Positions 34,242 to 42,988 of a DNA stretch of 64,000 nt are shown in pieces. Origin of the DNA: Deltaproteobacteria bacterium HGW-Deltaproteobacteria-2 (GTDB lineage: Bacteria; Desulfobacterota; Syntrophia; Syntrophales; Smithellaceae); assembly GCA_002840505.1 (NCBI GenBank), contig PHBC01000001.1:195767-259766 (forward strand), given 5' to 3'. The number at the start of each line of letters is the position of its first letter. The first letter of the stretch is position 1. Made by a program: the position numbers and the translations under genes. Under the pieces are notes generated by a model, which was given only the letters and a program-made list of their open reading frames with translations, did no database searches and had not been told where the DNA came from.

Positions 34242-35492
34242 CTAGTCAATTCTACGAAAAATCAGGCAGGAATTACACCCACCAAAACCAAACGCGTTTT
34301 TCAGCACAAATTCCTGTTTTAATTTTCTCGCACCTTCAGCAACACAATCAATATCAATTTCCTTATCGGGAATATAATTTATTGTAGGCAGTAAAGTCTC
34401 TTTAATCATTCCTTCCATGGCCAATATAGCTTCAATGGCGCTGGAGGCGCCCATCGCGTGACCAAGTTGAGATTTGTTCGCCGATACAGGTGGAATATTT
34501 TTGCCGAAAATATTGTGCAGGGCATCAGCCTCTACTTTATCCCCTACTTTTGTGGATGTTGCATGCGCATTGACTGCGTCAATGTCTTTCGCCCGCAAGC
34601 CGGTATTGCTTATAGTTTCCTCGATGCATCTTTGTACCGTTGTCAAATTGGGCGAAACAAAATGACTGGCATCAGATGTCATTGACCATCCGGCCATTTC
34701 TATTTTTGATTTAAGCCCATGAGCTTTCGCGAATTCATCGGTTGCCAGAATGATACAACCCGCTCCTTCTGAAACTACAAACCCGCGCCGGTTGACTGAA
34801 AAAGGCCGGCTGGTTTTCTCCGGCAGCTCTTCCGGCTGTCCTTCTTTCGGACGATACGCACCGTTCATCGTGGCAAATCCCGCAACTATGGGCTCAACCA
34901 GAGGGAAATCTACCGCACCGCCGATAACTATATCCGCCATATTCCGCTGCAGCAGCATCTCACCGATTATAAGCGAAGTAATTCCGGTAGCGCAAGCCGT
35001 AATCGTTGAGCAAATCGGCCCCGTCGCTCCAGTAAGAATGGAAACCTTGCCGCCGACCATATTTATGCAGGAATTGGGATTGGTAAAAGGGTGAGGCATT
35101 TTCGCTTCTTTAATCATCAGACGATCAGCCTGTAAAACTGCATCTAAACCACCAACCGCTGTGCTAAAAGTAATCGCCACACGTGGCCCAATTTCTTTCG
35201 TGATTGCGATCCCACTTTTTTCCAGAGCCCGATGCACTACCAGAAGGGCATATTTAAAAATCGGTGAAGTCCAGTGCGCCATTTCCCGTGGCTGTAAAAA
35301 AGGATATGGACGAGAATCAATTTCCGCAACTTCACCGGCTACGCGTACCGGAAAATTTTCGCTAAGAGGAAATCTGGTCAATGCACCTATGCCACAGTCT
35401 CCGGCCAGAGCCCGCTGCCATTGATTATCCAAATCCGTCCCCAGTGAAGAAACGGCATCATAACCAAGTATTAATGTTTTCTTGGAAGCCAT
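34242..35492 (-). CDS. Beta-ketoacyl-ACP synthase, KAS II type (first copy)
   Basis: This 416-residue condensing enzyme has the active Cys in ICSTITACATGITSL, the first His in VNAHATSTKVGD, and the second in NKSQLGHAMGASSA, followed by LKNAFGFGGCNSCLIF. It is related to but clearly different from the gene downstream. The two may handle different chain lengths or substrates altered by the radical SAM enzymes. It follows the radical SAM genes after a 99-base gap containing a hairpin. Confidence 0.93.
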   Translation of the reverse strand: MASKKTLILGYDAVSSLGTDLDNQWQRALAGDCGIGALTRFPLSENFPVRVAGEVAEIDSRPYPFLQPREMAHWTSPIFKYALLVVHRALEKSGIAITKEIGPRVAITFSTAVGGLDAVLQADRLMIKEAKMPHPFTNPNSCINMVGGKVSILTGATGPICSTITACATGITSLIIGEMLLQRNMADIVIGGAVDFPLVEPIVAGFATMNGAYRPKEGQPEELPEKTSRPFSVNRRGFVVSEGAGCIILATDEFAKAHGLKSKIEMAGWSMTSDASHFVSPNLTTVQRCIEETISNTGLRAKDIDAVNAHATSTKVGDKVEADALHNIFGKNIPPVSANKSQLGHAMGASSAIEAILAMEGMIKETLLPTINYIPDKEIDIDCVAEGARKLKQEFVLKNAFGFGGCNSCLIFRRID

Positions 35493-35520
35493 AATTGCGT
35501 ACCTAAAAGGTATAAAAAAT

Positions 35521-35552
35521 CATCTCCCTCGGAAAAGGACTAACCGGAGATG
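35521..35552 (-). other. Hairpin in the gap before the ketoacyl synthase pair
   Basis: CATCTCC (35521-35527) and GGAGATG (35546-35552) pair, with GG/CC extending the stem. There is no U-tract, so it looks like a processing or pausing site rather than a terminator. Confidence 0.35.
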
Positions 35553-35591
35553 TTGATAATCAAAGTTTTCTATATCAAAAATTATCGGGGA

Positions 35592-36590
35592 TTACCAAGG
35601 AATAAAGTGATACAGTTTGGCAAACATTTCATAAACTTCAATCCAATTTTGCAAATCTTTGGTGGATTTCAAATGTTCACGTTTATTGACCATGATCCAG
35701 CTCATATGCGCTGCGCCGTCCTTGCAGGTGGAACAATCGCGCGTCGCCGAAGTGCAGCAACGATGAACAGTTTTTAAATCGGAGGCCCAGCGGGAAAAAT
35801 GTATTAAACGACGGGGACGGTTTTTTCTGTTGTCCAGCGATTCAGTAACAGAAGGGCATTCATTCCAGCCAAAGCTCCGTCCCATCATTTTTCCCGTGGT
35901 AATTATTTCATGATAGTATTTGCAGGAAATTACCGTACGCGGATAATGATCGAGCATCTCGTCCATCTCAAAGCGCAAATCTTTGAGCTCGCCTTCGCGC
36001 CATGAAAATCCGTCCACGCCTTCATCGTTGGATAAAAGCTGAAGATGCACTTTTAATCCGACATCGGCTATTCTTTTAATCACCGGTTCAATCTTACCCA
36101 ACTGACGCGGCGTTATCGTATAAAGATAATAGGTGTAGGCGTCACCCTCGTAATTCTTGCTGGAGACAGTAAAGGTATCACGCCCGCGGAGAACCTTCTC
36201 GTCTTCGCCGTTACCCCAAAGGGAAATTCCAACCATCATATCGGGGAATTTATCGCGGGGAATCTTAATCAGACCATTGGTGGCGCAATACGTGGGCAGG
36301 CGCTTGTAGAAAGCTTCGACACGATCCATGCACAAAGTCGGCTCGCCACCGATCAGAATTGCCAGATTTACTCCGCGCTCTTTTTCGCGGTCAATAAAAT
36401 CTTCCCACTTTTTGATATCCATTTCTTCGGTTGCAGCCTGATGCTCTCCCGAAGAAAAGAAAAAACACCCCTTGCAGCGCAAATTGCAGCGATTGGTTAC
36501 ATCATATATGGAACTGCGGATATTAAGACTGGAGATTTTCCTGTATCTTTCGTGCCATTCTTTATTTAGCAAGGAACTGACTGTGTTCAT
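35592..36590 (-). CDS. Radical SAM protein with C-terminal cysteine cluster
   Basis: This 332-residue enzyme has the radical SAM motif in IYDVTNRCNLRCKGCFFFSS (residues about 27-46; CNLRCKGC) and the glycine-rich SAM-binding strand VNLAILIGGEPTL. A C-terminal CCTSATRDCSTCKDGAAH resembles the auxiliary cluster region of SPASM-type enzymes. It is a paralogue of the gene just upstream (25-base gap). Neighbouring ACP and synthase genes suggest its substrate is an acyl chain on ACP. The reaction is unknown. Confidence 0.88.
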   Translation of the reverse strand: MNTVSSLLNKEWHERYRKISSLNIRSSIYDVTNRCNLRCKGCFFFSSGEHQAATEEMDIKKWEDFIDREKERGVNLAILIGGEPTLCMDRVEAFYKRLPTYCATNGLIKIPRDKFPDMMVGISLWGNGEDEKVLRGRDTFTVSSKNYEGDAYTYYLYTITPRQLGKIEPVIKRIADVGLKVHLQLLSNDEGVDGFSWREGELKDLRFEMDEMLDHYPRTVISCKYYHEIITTGKMMGRSFGWNECPSVTESLDNRKNRPRRLIHFSRWASDLKTVHRCCTSATRDCSTCKDGAAHMSWIMVNKREHLKSTKDLQNWIEVYEMFAKLYHFIPW

Positions 36591-36615
36591 TAATATTATC
36601 CAAACTATCTATTTT

Positions 36616-37713
36616 CTAATTTGTCGCCGCGTGTGGCGGTTCTAAAATTTTAGCGCAAAGATTTTCACCCTTCTCGTAACCCATTACCCAAACGGACAGA
36701 TAAGTATCCACATAATCCAGCCATGATTTAAAAATATCCACACTGTTCACATGACGGTAAAGGCGCGCTGTGACCACCGCGGAGCCGGCGGCGTAATGAC
36801 GGCAATCTGCGCAATCCGTATCCGGCACACAGCACGCAACAGACCTGTCCCAGTTAAGGTCTGTCCTGTATTGCCGGAAAGACCTTCCCAATCCGATATC
36901 CTGTGAAGGATTCTGACGGGGATATGAACAACCGTAAAGATCGTGCAAACCTTTTTTATGTGTATGCGCCACAGCGTTATAAACGGAAAAAAGAACGTTG
37001 CGCGGATATTTTTTCAAAAGTTCTATCATTATCTGCTTTGTCCGCTCAAGGGATTCATCATCATGCCGCAGATTTCCCGTGTAACCGACCGGTGCGGAAA
37101 AAACATTAAAGGTCAATTTGCAATTGTGGGCGATAAGTTCAGCAGCGACTTCCTTCACCTCATCTATGTTTTCCCGCGTAAAGGTATAAACAAAAACAGC
37201 ACGCGGATCGTTTTCATAATTCTCAATCTGTTTTTTCAAGAGATTTTTAGCTTTTCTGATTCTCAGGCTGGTTTCATCATTGCCCCAGACGGAAATATGC
37301 AGTTTATAGCCAACCGATTCCGGTATTTTTTTTAAACCATTGGTGGCAATACTGCCCAGCGGCATCTCCTGGTAGCAAACATCCAGCAATTCCGGCACCA
37401 GGGAAGGCTCCGCTCCTGCCAAAACAACGTAAGTAATGCCGCGCGCCTTCTCTGCCCGCATCAGTTCACGCCATGCTTCCACATCGCCAATTTCTTTGGC
37501 AAATTGTTTTTCGCCTTCATAATAATAACAGCCGTCGCAACGGATATTGCAACGATTGGACATATCGTAAGTTGATTCCCGTAGAAAAAAATACTTCCGC
37601 ACCTTTTCCCAGCGCTCTTTAACTTCGCGCTCGGCTAAAAGCTCGGAAAATTTCGGTTTGGTTGATTCCAGATTTACTTCACGATTGACCTGCATAGATC
37701 TTTCAGCTTCCAT
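36616..37713 (-). CDS. Radical SAM protein with C-terminal cysteine cluster (paralogue)
   Basis: This 365-residue enzyme has the cluster motif in YDMSNRCNIRCDGCYYYEG, the strand ITYVVLAGAEPSL, and a C-terminal CCVPDTDCADCRHYAAG for a possible second iron-sulfur site. Overall layout matches the next gene, so the two arose by duplication. I start at ATG 37713, 3 bases after the ACP stop codon; TTG at 37716 is in frame. The tight ACP-radical SAM spacing argues for coordinated synthesis. Confidence 0.88.
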   Translation of the reverse strand: MEAERSMQVNREVNLESTKPKFSELLAEREVKERWEKVRKYFFLRESTYDMSNRCNIRCDGCYYYEGEKQFAKEIGDVEAWRELMRAEKARGITYVVLAGAEPSLVPELLDVCYQEMPLGSIATNGLKKIPESVGYKLHISVWGNDETSLRIRKAKNLLKKQIENYENDPRAVFVYTFTRENIDEVKEVAAELIAHNCKLTFNVFSAPVGYTGNLRHDDESLERTKQIMIELLKKYPRNVLFSVYNAVAHTHKKGLHDLYGCSYPRQNPSQDIGLGRSFRQYRTDLNWDRSVACCVPDTDCADCRHYAAGSAVVTARLYRHVNSVDIFKSWLDYVDTYLSVWVMGYEKGENLCAKILEPPHAATN

Positions 37714-37716
37714 CAA

Positions 37717-37992
37717 CTAATTTTTTGTGGCAAGTTTTTCTTCAATATATTCGGAAATCAGGCGGATGGTTTTTAATTTGGGATAATCATCTTCGTCTAT
37801 TGTAATCCTGTACTCATCCTGCAAGACCAAAGCGATAGTTGCCAGATCCATGCTGTCAATGCCCAGTTCATCCACCAGATCCATATCCGGATTAAATGTA
37901 TCCGCGGTAACATCTTCCAGTTTAAGCTCATCAATAATGATTTCGGCCACGTGCCGTATAATGCCTTTGATATCGTGACTTACAGGCATCAC
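37717..37992 (-). CDS. Acyl carrier protein (first in this part of the cluster)
   Basis: This 91-residue four-helix carrier has the phosphopantetheine serine in ELGIDSMDLATIALVLQDEY (about residue 45) and an acidic helix II. It differs from the ACP at 42669, so the cluster has two carriers. Specialised pathways often use dedicated ACPs to keep their intermediates apart from housekeeping fatty acid synthesis. GGAGG precedes the ATG. Confidence 0.95.
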   Translation of the reverse strand: MMPVSHDIKGIIRHVAEIIIDELKLEDVTADTFNPDMDLVDELGIDSMDLATIALVLQDEYRITIDEDDYPKLKTIRLISEYIEEKLATKN

Positions 37993-38026
37993 AATCCTCC
38001 TTACAATAATTATTTATATTTATTTT

Positions 38027-38401
38027 CTATCCATTTATTTTTTTAGCGGCAATCTGGCCGCTGCTAACAACATTTTCTTTATTTATCACTTTGAAAGAAA
38101 ATAAAATATTTTCACCCGTGTCTTCATAATTTATACTTATCGACAATGTATCTCCCGGCCTTACCGGCTGTGTGAACCTGATCCTTCTGAGCAAACGTAA
38201 TTGCAGCTGTGTTCCTTTCTTTAGCGCTTCTTCAATAATTGCCTGTTTAACTATATAAACTAAAGCTATTCCCGGAAGAATCGGCTCGCCCGGAAAGTGA
38301 CCCGAAAACCAGGGAGAATCAGCTGGCACATCTGCTAAAGCTTCAATATTATTATTAGTAGTTGCTTTTACCTCTTTTAATAAACTCCACTGATTTTCCA
38401 A
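38027..38401 (-). CDS. FabZ-like 3-hydroxyacyl-ACP dehydratase
   Basis: This 124-residue single hotdog protein has the FabZ/FabA-type active loop in PWFSGHFPGEPILPGIALVYIVKQA (residues about 30-54), with the catalytic His. The C-terminal strand SFKVINKENVVSSGQIAA fits the fold. The usual FabZ acidic residue (E in PGVLQIE-like segment) is not obvious: here the segment reads PGIALVYIVKQ. It may therefore act as a dehydratase with altered chemistry or as a binding protein. It lies 34 bases upstream of the ACP gene. Confidence 0.75.
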   Translation of the reverse strand: MENQWSLLKEVKATTNNNIEALADVPADSPWFSGHFPGEPILPGIALVYIVKQAIIEEALKKGTQLQLRLLRRIRFTQPVRPGDTLSISINYEDTGENILFSFKVINKENVVSSGQIAAKKING

Positions 38402-38675
38402 TATATATGCCTCATTGGCTACTTTCTTAATTAAATGCGCGCCAAAAAGTATAAATTTATATCATTGATTGTTTTTTCAATCAAAATATTTTTATAACGT
38501 CAATAAATAAATTTAATGAGACCCAGACTTCAGAAGCGAATAACCTAAAGGTCACTATAGGCGCGCTGAAGTCTGTTGGTCGAATTATCCCCTCGATTTT
38601 GGGGAAATAACGTGAATTTATCGTTTTGTAATGACCGCATTGCAAAATTCAGTTCATGCAAAAAGATACCAATAT
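38402..38675 (-). other. 274-base gap with two inverted repeats
   Basis: CAGACTTCAG (38524-38533) pairs with CTGAAGTCTG (38566-38575) around a 32-base loop. A second stem TTGATTG, six T, CAATCAA lies at 38465-38484. On the minus strand both stand between the radical SAM stop and the FabZ-like start and could form a structured leader for the downstream genes. No coding sequence is seen here. Confidence 0.45.
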
Positions 38676-40217
38676 TTAAATTTGGTCAGGTAATTTTCTT
38701 TTCACAAAGTCATAGAAATGATGATACTGGGCAAGAAACGTGAATGCCCGTCTAATGAGCTTCGGGTTTATCTTCCATGTTTCGATCAAGCTTTTGACGA
38801 ACAAGTTTCGTTCCGCCGGTGTTACCAGAAACATGAAGAAAAAAAACATTCTGACGCCATGGTAAAATTGTTTGGGATCAAATTTCTTATTCATATACAA
38901 AGAACTGCAATAATCAACATGCTGCAACCAGCTCAGGAGTCTTTCGCGGAATAGCTCCGGCTCGTATATTTTTTTGAATAGTTTGCAATATCTTCGCAGA
39001 AGCTCTTCGCGGCTCATCTGTTTTGGAATAATGTTTGTATAGAGTTGCCATTCCCCGGAAAAATCGTCGCCCAAGAGACGATCTTCCTTCTCCATGCGAT
39101 TATAGAGCGGCGTGTGCCTTGGTGCGTTCAGAAGGCTGATACCGACGATCGGGCTGTTGGTGTTGGTGAAAAATGCATAAAGTTCGTCAAAGACACCTTC
39201 ATCGTCGTGATCGAAGCCGACTATCATGCCAAGAAAGGGCATGATGCCGAAACGAGAAATGTGGTTGATGCGCTCGAAAATGTCATGTTTGAGATTATGG
39301 ACTTTCTTCACTTCTTCCAGGCTCTCCCTCCGGATAGTTTCGACGCCGAGAAACAGTACGGAGAAGCGCGCATCGGCGCACATCCGAAGCAGTTTTTCAT
39401 CATCGGCGATCTCCACTGTAATCTGGGTAGAAAACGAAAGGGGGCGCGACTGTGTGATATTCCAGGCGATGATGCTTTTCAGAAGTTTTTCCATGAAAAC
39501 CTTATCCGCCAGGAAATTGTCGTCGGAGAAAAAAACGGTGCGGGCGCCGATTTCATGGGCTTTCTGGATTTCCGCCATCACTTGCTCAACTGATTTGGTC
39601 CGCGGTTCTCTGCCCACATACTGGATTACGTCGCAGAACTCGCAGTTGTGGGGGCAGCCCCGGCAGGTCTGGACGTTGATGTTGATGTAATCATCGGCGT
39701 CGATGAGGGACCAGTCTGGCGCCGGGCTATCCTTCAAATCAATATAGGTCTGCTGGTGATAGACGGGTTTTGCCTTTCCTCTTATCCATTCATGAAGAAA
39801 CTCGGGCCAGGTGTATTCGGCCTCGCCGATAAAAAGATAGTCGGACAGATCGTCGCATTGATCGTGGTTGATACTGGCATAGGCGCCTCCCAAGGCAACC
39901 TTGACACCCCTTTGCTGAAATCCCAAGCATAATTCGTGGATCCTTTTTGAATGAAGTGTTGCACCCGTGACAGCAGCCAGATCGCACGGCATGTTCCAAT
40001 CCAGTTTGGAAACATTTTCATCACATAAAATATATTCCACGTTTACATCAGGTGGGGTCAGGGCCATGAGAGTGGCCAAAGCCGCATTGGGCATAAGGGT
40101 CTTGGCCCCCAGAATGCTGACCGTCCCTTGCATGGACCAGAAGTTTTCGGGATGTTTCGGCGCAATCAGGTAGATGCGTTTAAAATGATCACCGCTACCG
40201 TAACGTTTCGTTTTCAT
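38676..40217 (-). CDS. B12-binding radical SAM protein (with long C-terminal domain)
   Basis: This 513-residue enzyme has an N-terminal cobalamin-binding region (to about residue 150; VALGGAYASINHDQCDDLSDYLFIGEAE) and the cluster motif VQTCRGCPHNCEFCDV near 185-200. FFSDDNFLADK and FLGVETIRRESLEEVKKVHN follow, with a C-terminal DUF4070-like extension of about 150 residues. Relatives include hopanoid and chlorophyll-modifying enzymes, which carry out methylation or ring chemistry on lipids or porphyrins. Here the surrounding fatty-acid genes point to a lipid substrate. Confidence 0.9.
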   Translation of the reverse strand: MKTKRYGSGDHFKRIYLIAPKHPENFWSMQGTVSILGAKTLMPNAALATLMALTPPDVNVEYILCDENVSKLDWNMPCDLAAVTGATLHSKRIHELCLGFQQRGVKVALGGAYASINHDQCDDLSDYLFIGEAEYTWPEFLHEWIRGKAKPVYHQQTYIDLKDSPAPDWSLIDADDYININVQTCRGCPHNCEFCDVIQYVGREPRTKSVEQVMAEIQKAHEIGARTVFFSDDNFLADKVFMEKLLKSIIAWNITQSRPLSFSTQITVEIADDEKLLRMCADARFSVLFLGVETIRRESLEEVKKVHNLKHDIFERINHISRFGIMPFLGMIVGFDHDDEGVFDELYAFFTNTNSPIVGISLLNAPRHTPLYNRMEKEDRLLGDDFSGEWQLYTNIIPKQMSREELLRRYCKLFKKIYEPELFRERLLSWLQHVDYCSSLYMNKKFDPKQFYHGVRMFFFFMFLVTPAERNLFVKSLIETWKINPKLIRRAFTFLAQYHHFYDFVKRKLPDQI

Positions 40218-40325
40218 ACTAAACAGCCCGGCGCTACCATTTTTTATTTTAACAACTCTCGCCCTACATAATATCAGAAAATATGTAATATAAAAATGTC
40301 TACTTAATTTATATATATTTCGTTC

Positions 40326-41117
40326 CTAGTTAATTTCTCTGCCGATTAAGGCGGAAAGAGGAACACCTTTTAAATCTTTAACAATAAGACCCCGCAATAT
40401 CTTTTCAATCTCGGAAATTAGAACAGCACTGTCTTCTTTACCGCGCGGATTTGCATCGTGCAGTAAAATAATATCGTCGGCCTTAACCTTTTTAAGAATT
40501 CTCAAGCTAAGATTATTAACGCAGCGATTACCGGCATCGTAAGCGCGGCAATTGAAAGTTACACAAAACATCCCCAGTTTATTAAGAACTGAAGGAAGTT
40601 TGGGGCTGATTATTCCCACCGGCGGGCGGAAGGCCGGAGCGTTCACACCCATATCTTTAAGAACTTCCTGCGCCCGTGATACCTCCTGATAAAGATAATT
40701 ATACCTTCCCAGCATCAAAAAAGGATTGTGATGAAAAGAATGATTGCCTATAGTGTGTCCGCGATTAATTATTTCAGTAATTAGTTCAGGATGTTTCAGA
40801 GCATTGACGCCGGAAACAAAAAAAGTTGCCTTAACTGAATATTTATCAAGCAACTCCAGTATTTGTTTTGTTGTCGGTTCGGCAGGGCCATCATCAAAAG
40901 TCAGAGCAACCAGATTCTGGCCCGTATTACCGCGGCTGATTACAGGAAGGTAGAAACTACTCCGGTAACAAAAAGATGCGACGACACAAAGCAAGATATA
41001 TAAAAGTGCGATTATTATGGCGAGCAGTGAATCAACAAAGAAAGCCGCCGCGGCGACAAATAAAAAAACTATTCCGGTGATTTGGGCTGGACTTAAGGAT
41101 GACAACTTCTTTTTCAT
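40326..41117 (-). CDS. Polysaccharide deacetylase family protein, membrane-anchored
   Basis: This 263-residue protein has two N-terminal membrane helices (residues about 10-50), then a NodB homology domain: LVALTFDDGPAEPTTKQIL (motif 1, Asp-Asp pair), HTIGNHSFHHNPF (motif 2 metal histidines), and FRPPVGIISP (motif 3). Later DDIILLHDANP provides motif 5. It removes acetyl groups from a glycan at the cell surface or acts on a related ester or amide. Its presence inside the lipid cluster may mean the final product is a glycolipid. Confidence 0.9.
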   Translation of the reverse strand: MKKKLSSLSPAQITGIVFLFVAAAAFFVDSLLAIIIALLYILLCVVASFCYRSSFYLPVISRGNTGQNLVALTFDDGPAEPTTKQILELLDKYSVKATFFVSGVNALKHPELITEIINRGHTIGNHSFHHNPFLMLGRYNYLYQEVSRAQEVLKDMGVNAPAFRPPVGIISPKLPSVLNKLGMFCVTFNCRAYDAGNRCVNNLSLRILKKVKADDIILLHDANPRGKEDSAVLISEIEKILRGLIVKDLKGVPLSALIGREIN

Positions 41118-41133
41118 TTACGCATCCACCTCC

Positions 41134-41228
41134 GTCCCGATACGAAATCGGGACACCTCCGCCAGCGGAGGACATTAAATAACACCTTCCCTTTTCACCC
41201 TCCCTCAATCCCTCCCCTCAAGGGAGGG
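41134..41228. repeat. Three short palindromes in tandem
   Basis: The gap between the deacetylase and the radical SAM gene holds GTCCCGAT-ACGAA-ATCGGGAC (41134-41154), CCTCCGC-CA-GCGGAGG (41156-41171) and CCCTCCC-CTCAA-GGGAGGG (41210-41228). All stems are perfect. None is followed by a U-tract. They look like small repetitive hairpin elements of the REP kind. Confidence 0.55.
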
Positions 41229-41261
41229 AGGGCCAATGACGCATAACATTGTCGACTTGTT

Positions 41262-42611
41262 TTATTGGATAAGGTATTCCCACAGCGGCCCTGTAAATCC
41301 TCGTCTGTAGAGTTTCGGCAAAATGCGCGTCGCTTTCGCTTCGCCTGCACCGATAAGCCAGTTCAGACGGCCGTTGGCCTTATCCTCCACCATCTTCATA
41401 ATTTCCGGGGCGGTTATTCCCGAAGAGCGATAAAATACAGGCGGCAGGATATTTGTACCAGCAGCAATCTGCTCTTCACGCAGAGCAACCTCATACAAAG
41501 CGGTGTGCGGATAAATGCGGACGCCACAGAAAAAGAAAAAAACCGCTTTTTCTAGTTTATCGATTCCCGTCAATGTTTCTTGCAGAGTCTGTTTATTTTC
41601 ACCGGGACCGCCCAGCAAAAAATAATGGGCAATGTGTAATCCTGCATCAAGCGCCGACTGATGCGCAGTAAAAACTTCACCGGAAGTAAAAGGTTTGTGC
41701 AAATTGACCAGTACCGTATCCGATAAAGATTCCGTACCGAATTCCACATGCGTTAATCCGGCATCAGCCATGCGTTTGAAATAATCAGCCGGAGGAACGT
41801 TGGGAACAAAAAAGCCTCCCCACGGAATGGACACTCCCGCTTCAATGAAAGCCTTGGCAACCTGAGAGCTGTGATCATAACTGGCGTTGAAAGCGGAATC
41901 GGTTATAAAAATATATTTGGCGCCGGCATCCTGAAGTTCGCGGGCATTGCGGGCTATTTCACGCGGCTCATAAAAGCGCATCCGGCCACCCTCGATATGA
42001 GGGTAAGTACAGTAACTGCAGTGAAACGGACAACCTCTCTTAGTTTGCAGGTTAAGCATGCCACCATAAGAAAGATAAAAACTTGTATGATGACTGGCAG
42101 GATCGAAATGTCTGTTAATCGTGCCGCTATATGGCTCATAAACGATATCCGTTTTTTCTTTTGTCAAAACTCCCGGTATTTCTTCGACATTCGCCTTATT
42201 CTCCAAAGCATCCAGAAGCTGCGAGAGTCTTTCGCCTTCGCCGACAATGCCATAATCGGCATCAAGCGCCTGCATGAACTCAACAGGGAAAATTGTAAAA
42301 CCGCTGCCGCCTAGAATTATTTTTGCCTTGGAATTCGTTCTTATCTGACTCACTAAATTCTGATATTCCGGTAAAAAGCTCCGGCAGTTTAGCACATCGG
42401 TATTATCAATATTTCTGATTGATACTCCGGCAAAATCGGGCGAAAATTCTCTGATCATCGCTTCCAGACCTTCCGGACTGGAAAAATCATTTAAATCAAC
42501 AATTTTAGTCTGGTAACGGGAATCGAGAGAACCGGCCACATAATCCAGTCCCAGCGGATATACCGGATACGGAATTCTCAGAGTATTTGCCGAAATTAGC
42601 AGTACTTTCAT
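41262..42611 (-). CDS. B12-binding radical SAM protein of the lipid cluster
   Basis: This 449-residue enzyme has an N-terminal cobalamin domain (LLISANTLRIPYPVYPLGLDYVAGSL, then IILGGSGFTIFP and YGIVGEGE). The iron-sulfur motif is in LQTKRGCPFHCSYCTYPHIEG near residue 190, followed by YIFITDSAFNASYDHS and VEFGTESLSD. Its ends lie 57 bases from the upstream ACP gene and 144 bases from the deacetylase. It is the kind of enzyme annotated in other genomes next to lipid synthesis genes. The reaction, perhaps C-methylation or cyclisation of an acyl chain, is unknown. Confidence 0.9.
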   Translation of the reverse strand: MKVLLISANTLRIPYPVYPLGLDYVAGSLDSRYQTKIVDLNDFSSPEGLEAMIREFSPDFAGVSIRNIDNTDVLNCRSFLPEYQNLVSQIRTNSKAKIILGGSGFTIFPVEFMQALDADYGIVGEGERLSQLLDALENKANVEEIPGVLTKEKTDIVYEPYSGTINRHFDPASHHTSFYLSYGGMLNLQTKRGCPFHCSYCTYPHIEGGRMRFYEPREIARNARELQDAGAKYIFITDSAFNASYDHSSQVAKAFIEAGVSIPWGGFFVPNVPPADYFKRMADAGLTHVEFGTESLSDTVLVNLHKPFTSGEVFTAHQSALDAGLHIAHYFLLGGPGENKQTLQETLTGIDKLEKAVFFFFCGVRIYPHTALYEVALREEQIAAGTNILPPVFYRSSGITAPEIMKMVEDKANGRLNWLIGAGEAKATRILPKLYRRGFTGPLWEYLIQ

Positions 42612-42668
42612 AATAAGAGTAAAAACGCGCTATACTTTTACGGGTTATATATTCGTGTGAGATGAAAC

Positions 42669-42941
42669 CTAACCTTTAGTCTTTTGATTCTGGGAAATGT
42701 GAGTAGCCAGAGCGCGCACGGAAGCGAAAACCTTTACGCCCAGTTCTTTGTTTTCTATTTTAACGCCATAGTCTTTCTCAATCATCATCACCAGTTCCAA
42801 CACATCAATGGAATCAATCCCCAGATCGCCGCCCACGAGCCTTTCATCGTCTTTTATGTCTTCAGGCCCAACATCAATTAACCCCAGCGTCTCAATGATT
42901 TTAACCTTAAGTTCACTTATCATTATTTCAATCTGACTCAT
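42669..42941 (-). CDS. Acyl carrier protein (second carrier of the cluster)
   Basis: This 90-residue carrier has the phosphopantetheine serine in GGDLGIDSIDVLELVMMIEKDYGV (about residue 44), with the standard acidic recognition helix. It lies between the small membrane protein and the B12 radical SAM gene. Sequence differs enough from the ACP at 37717 that the two probably serve different partners. Confidence 0.95.
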   Translation of the reverse strand: MSQIEIMISELKVKIIETLGLIDVGPEDIKDDERLVGGDLGIDSIDVLELVMMIEKDYGVKIENKELGVKVFASVRALATHISQNQKTKG

Positions 42942-42988
42942 TTAATAACACTCCTGTTTTTTTATCCAGCGACCATACCAAGTCCGCT

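Noticed and set aside
39045-39690. Two overlapping plus-strand frames opposite the B12 radical SAM gene
   Set aside because: Both are antisense shadows of a gene with a clear CRGCPHNCEFC motif.
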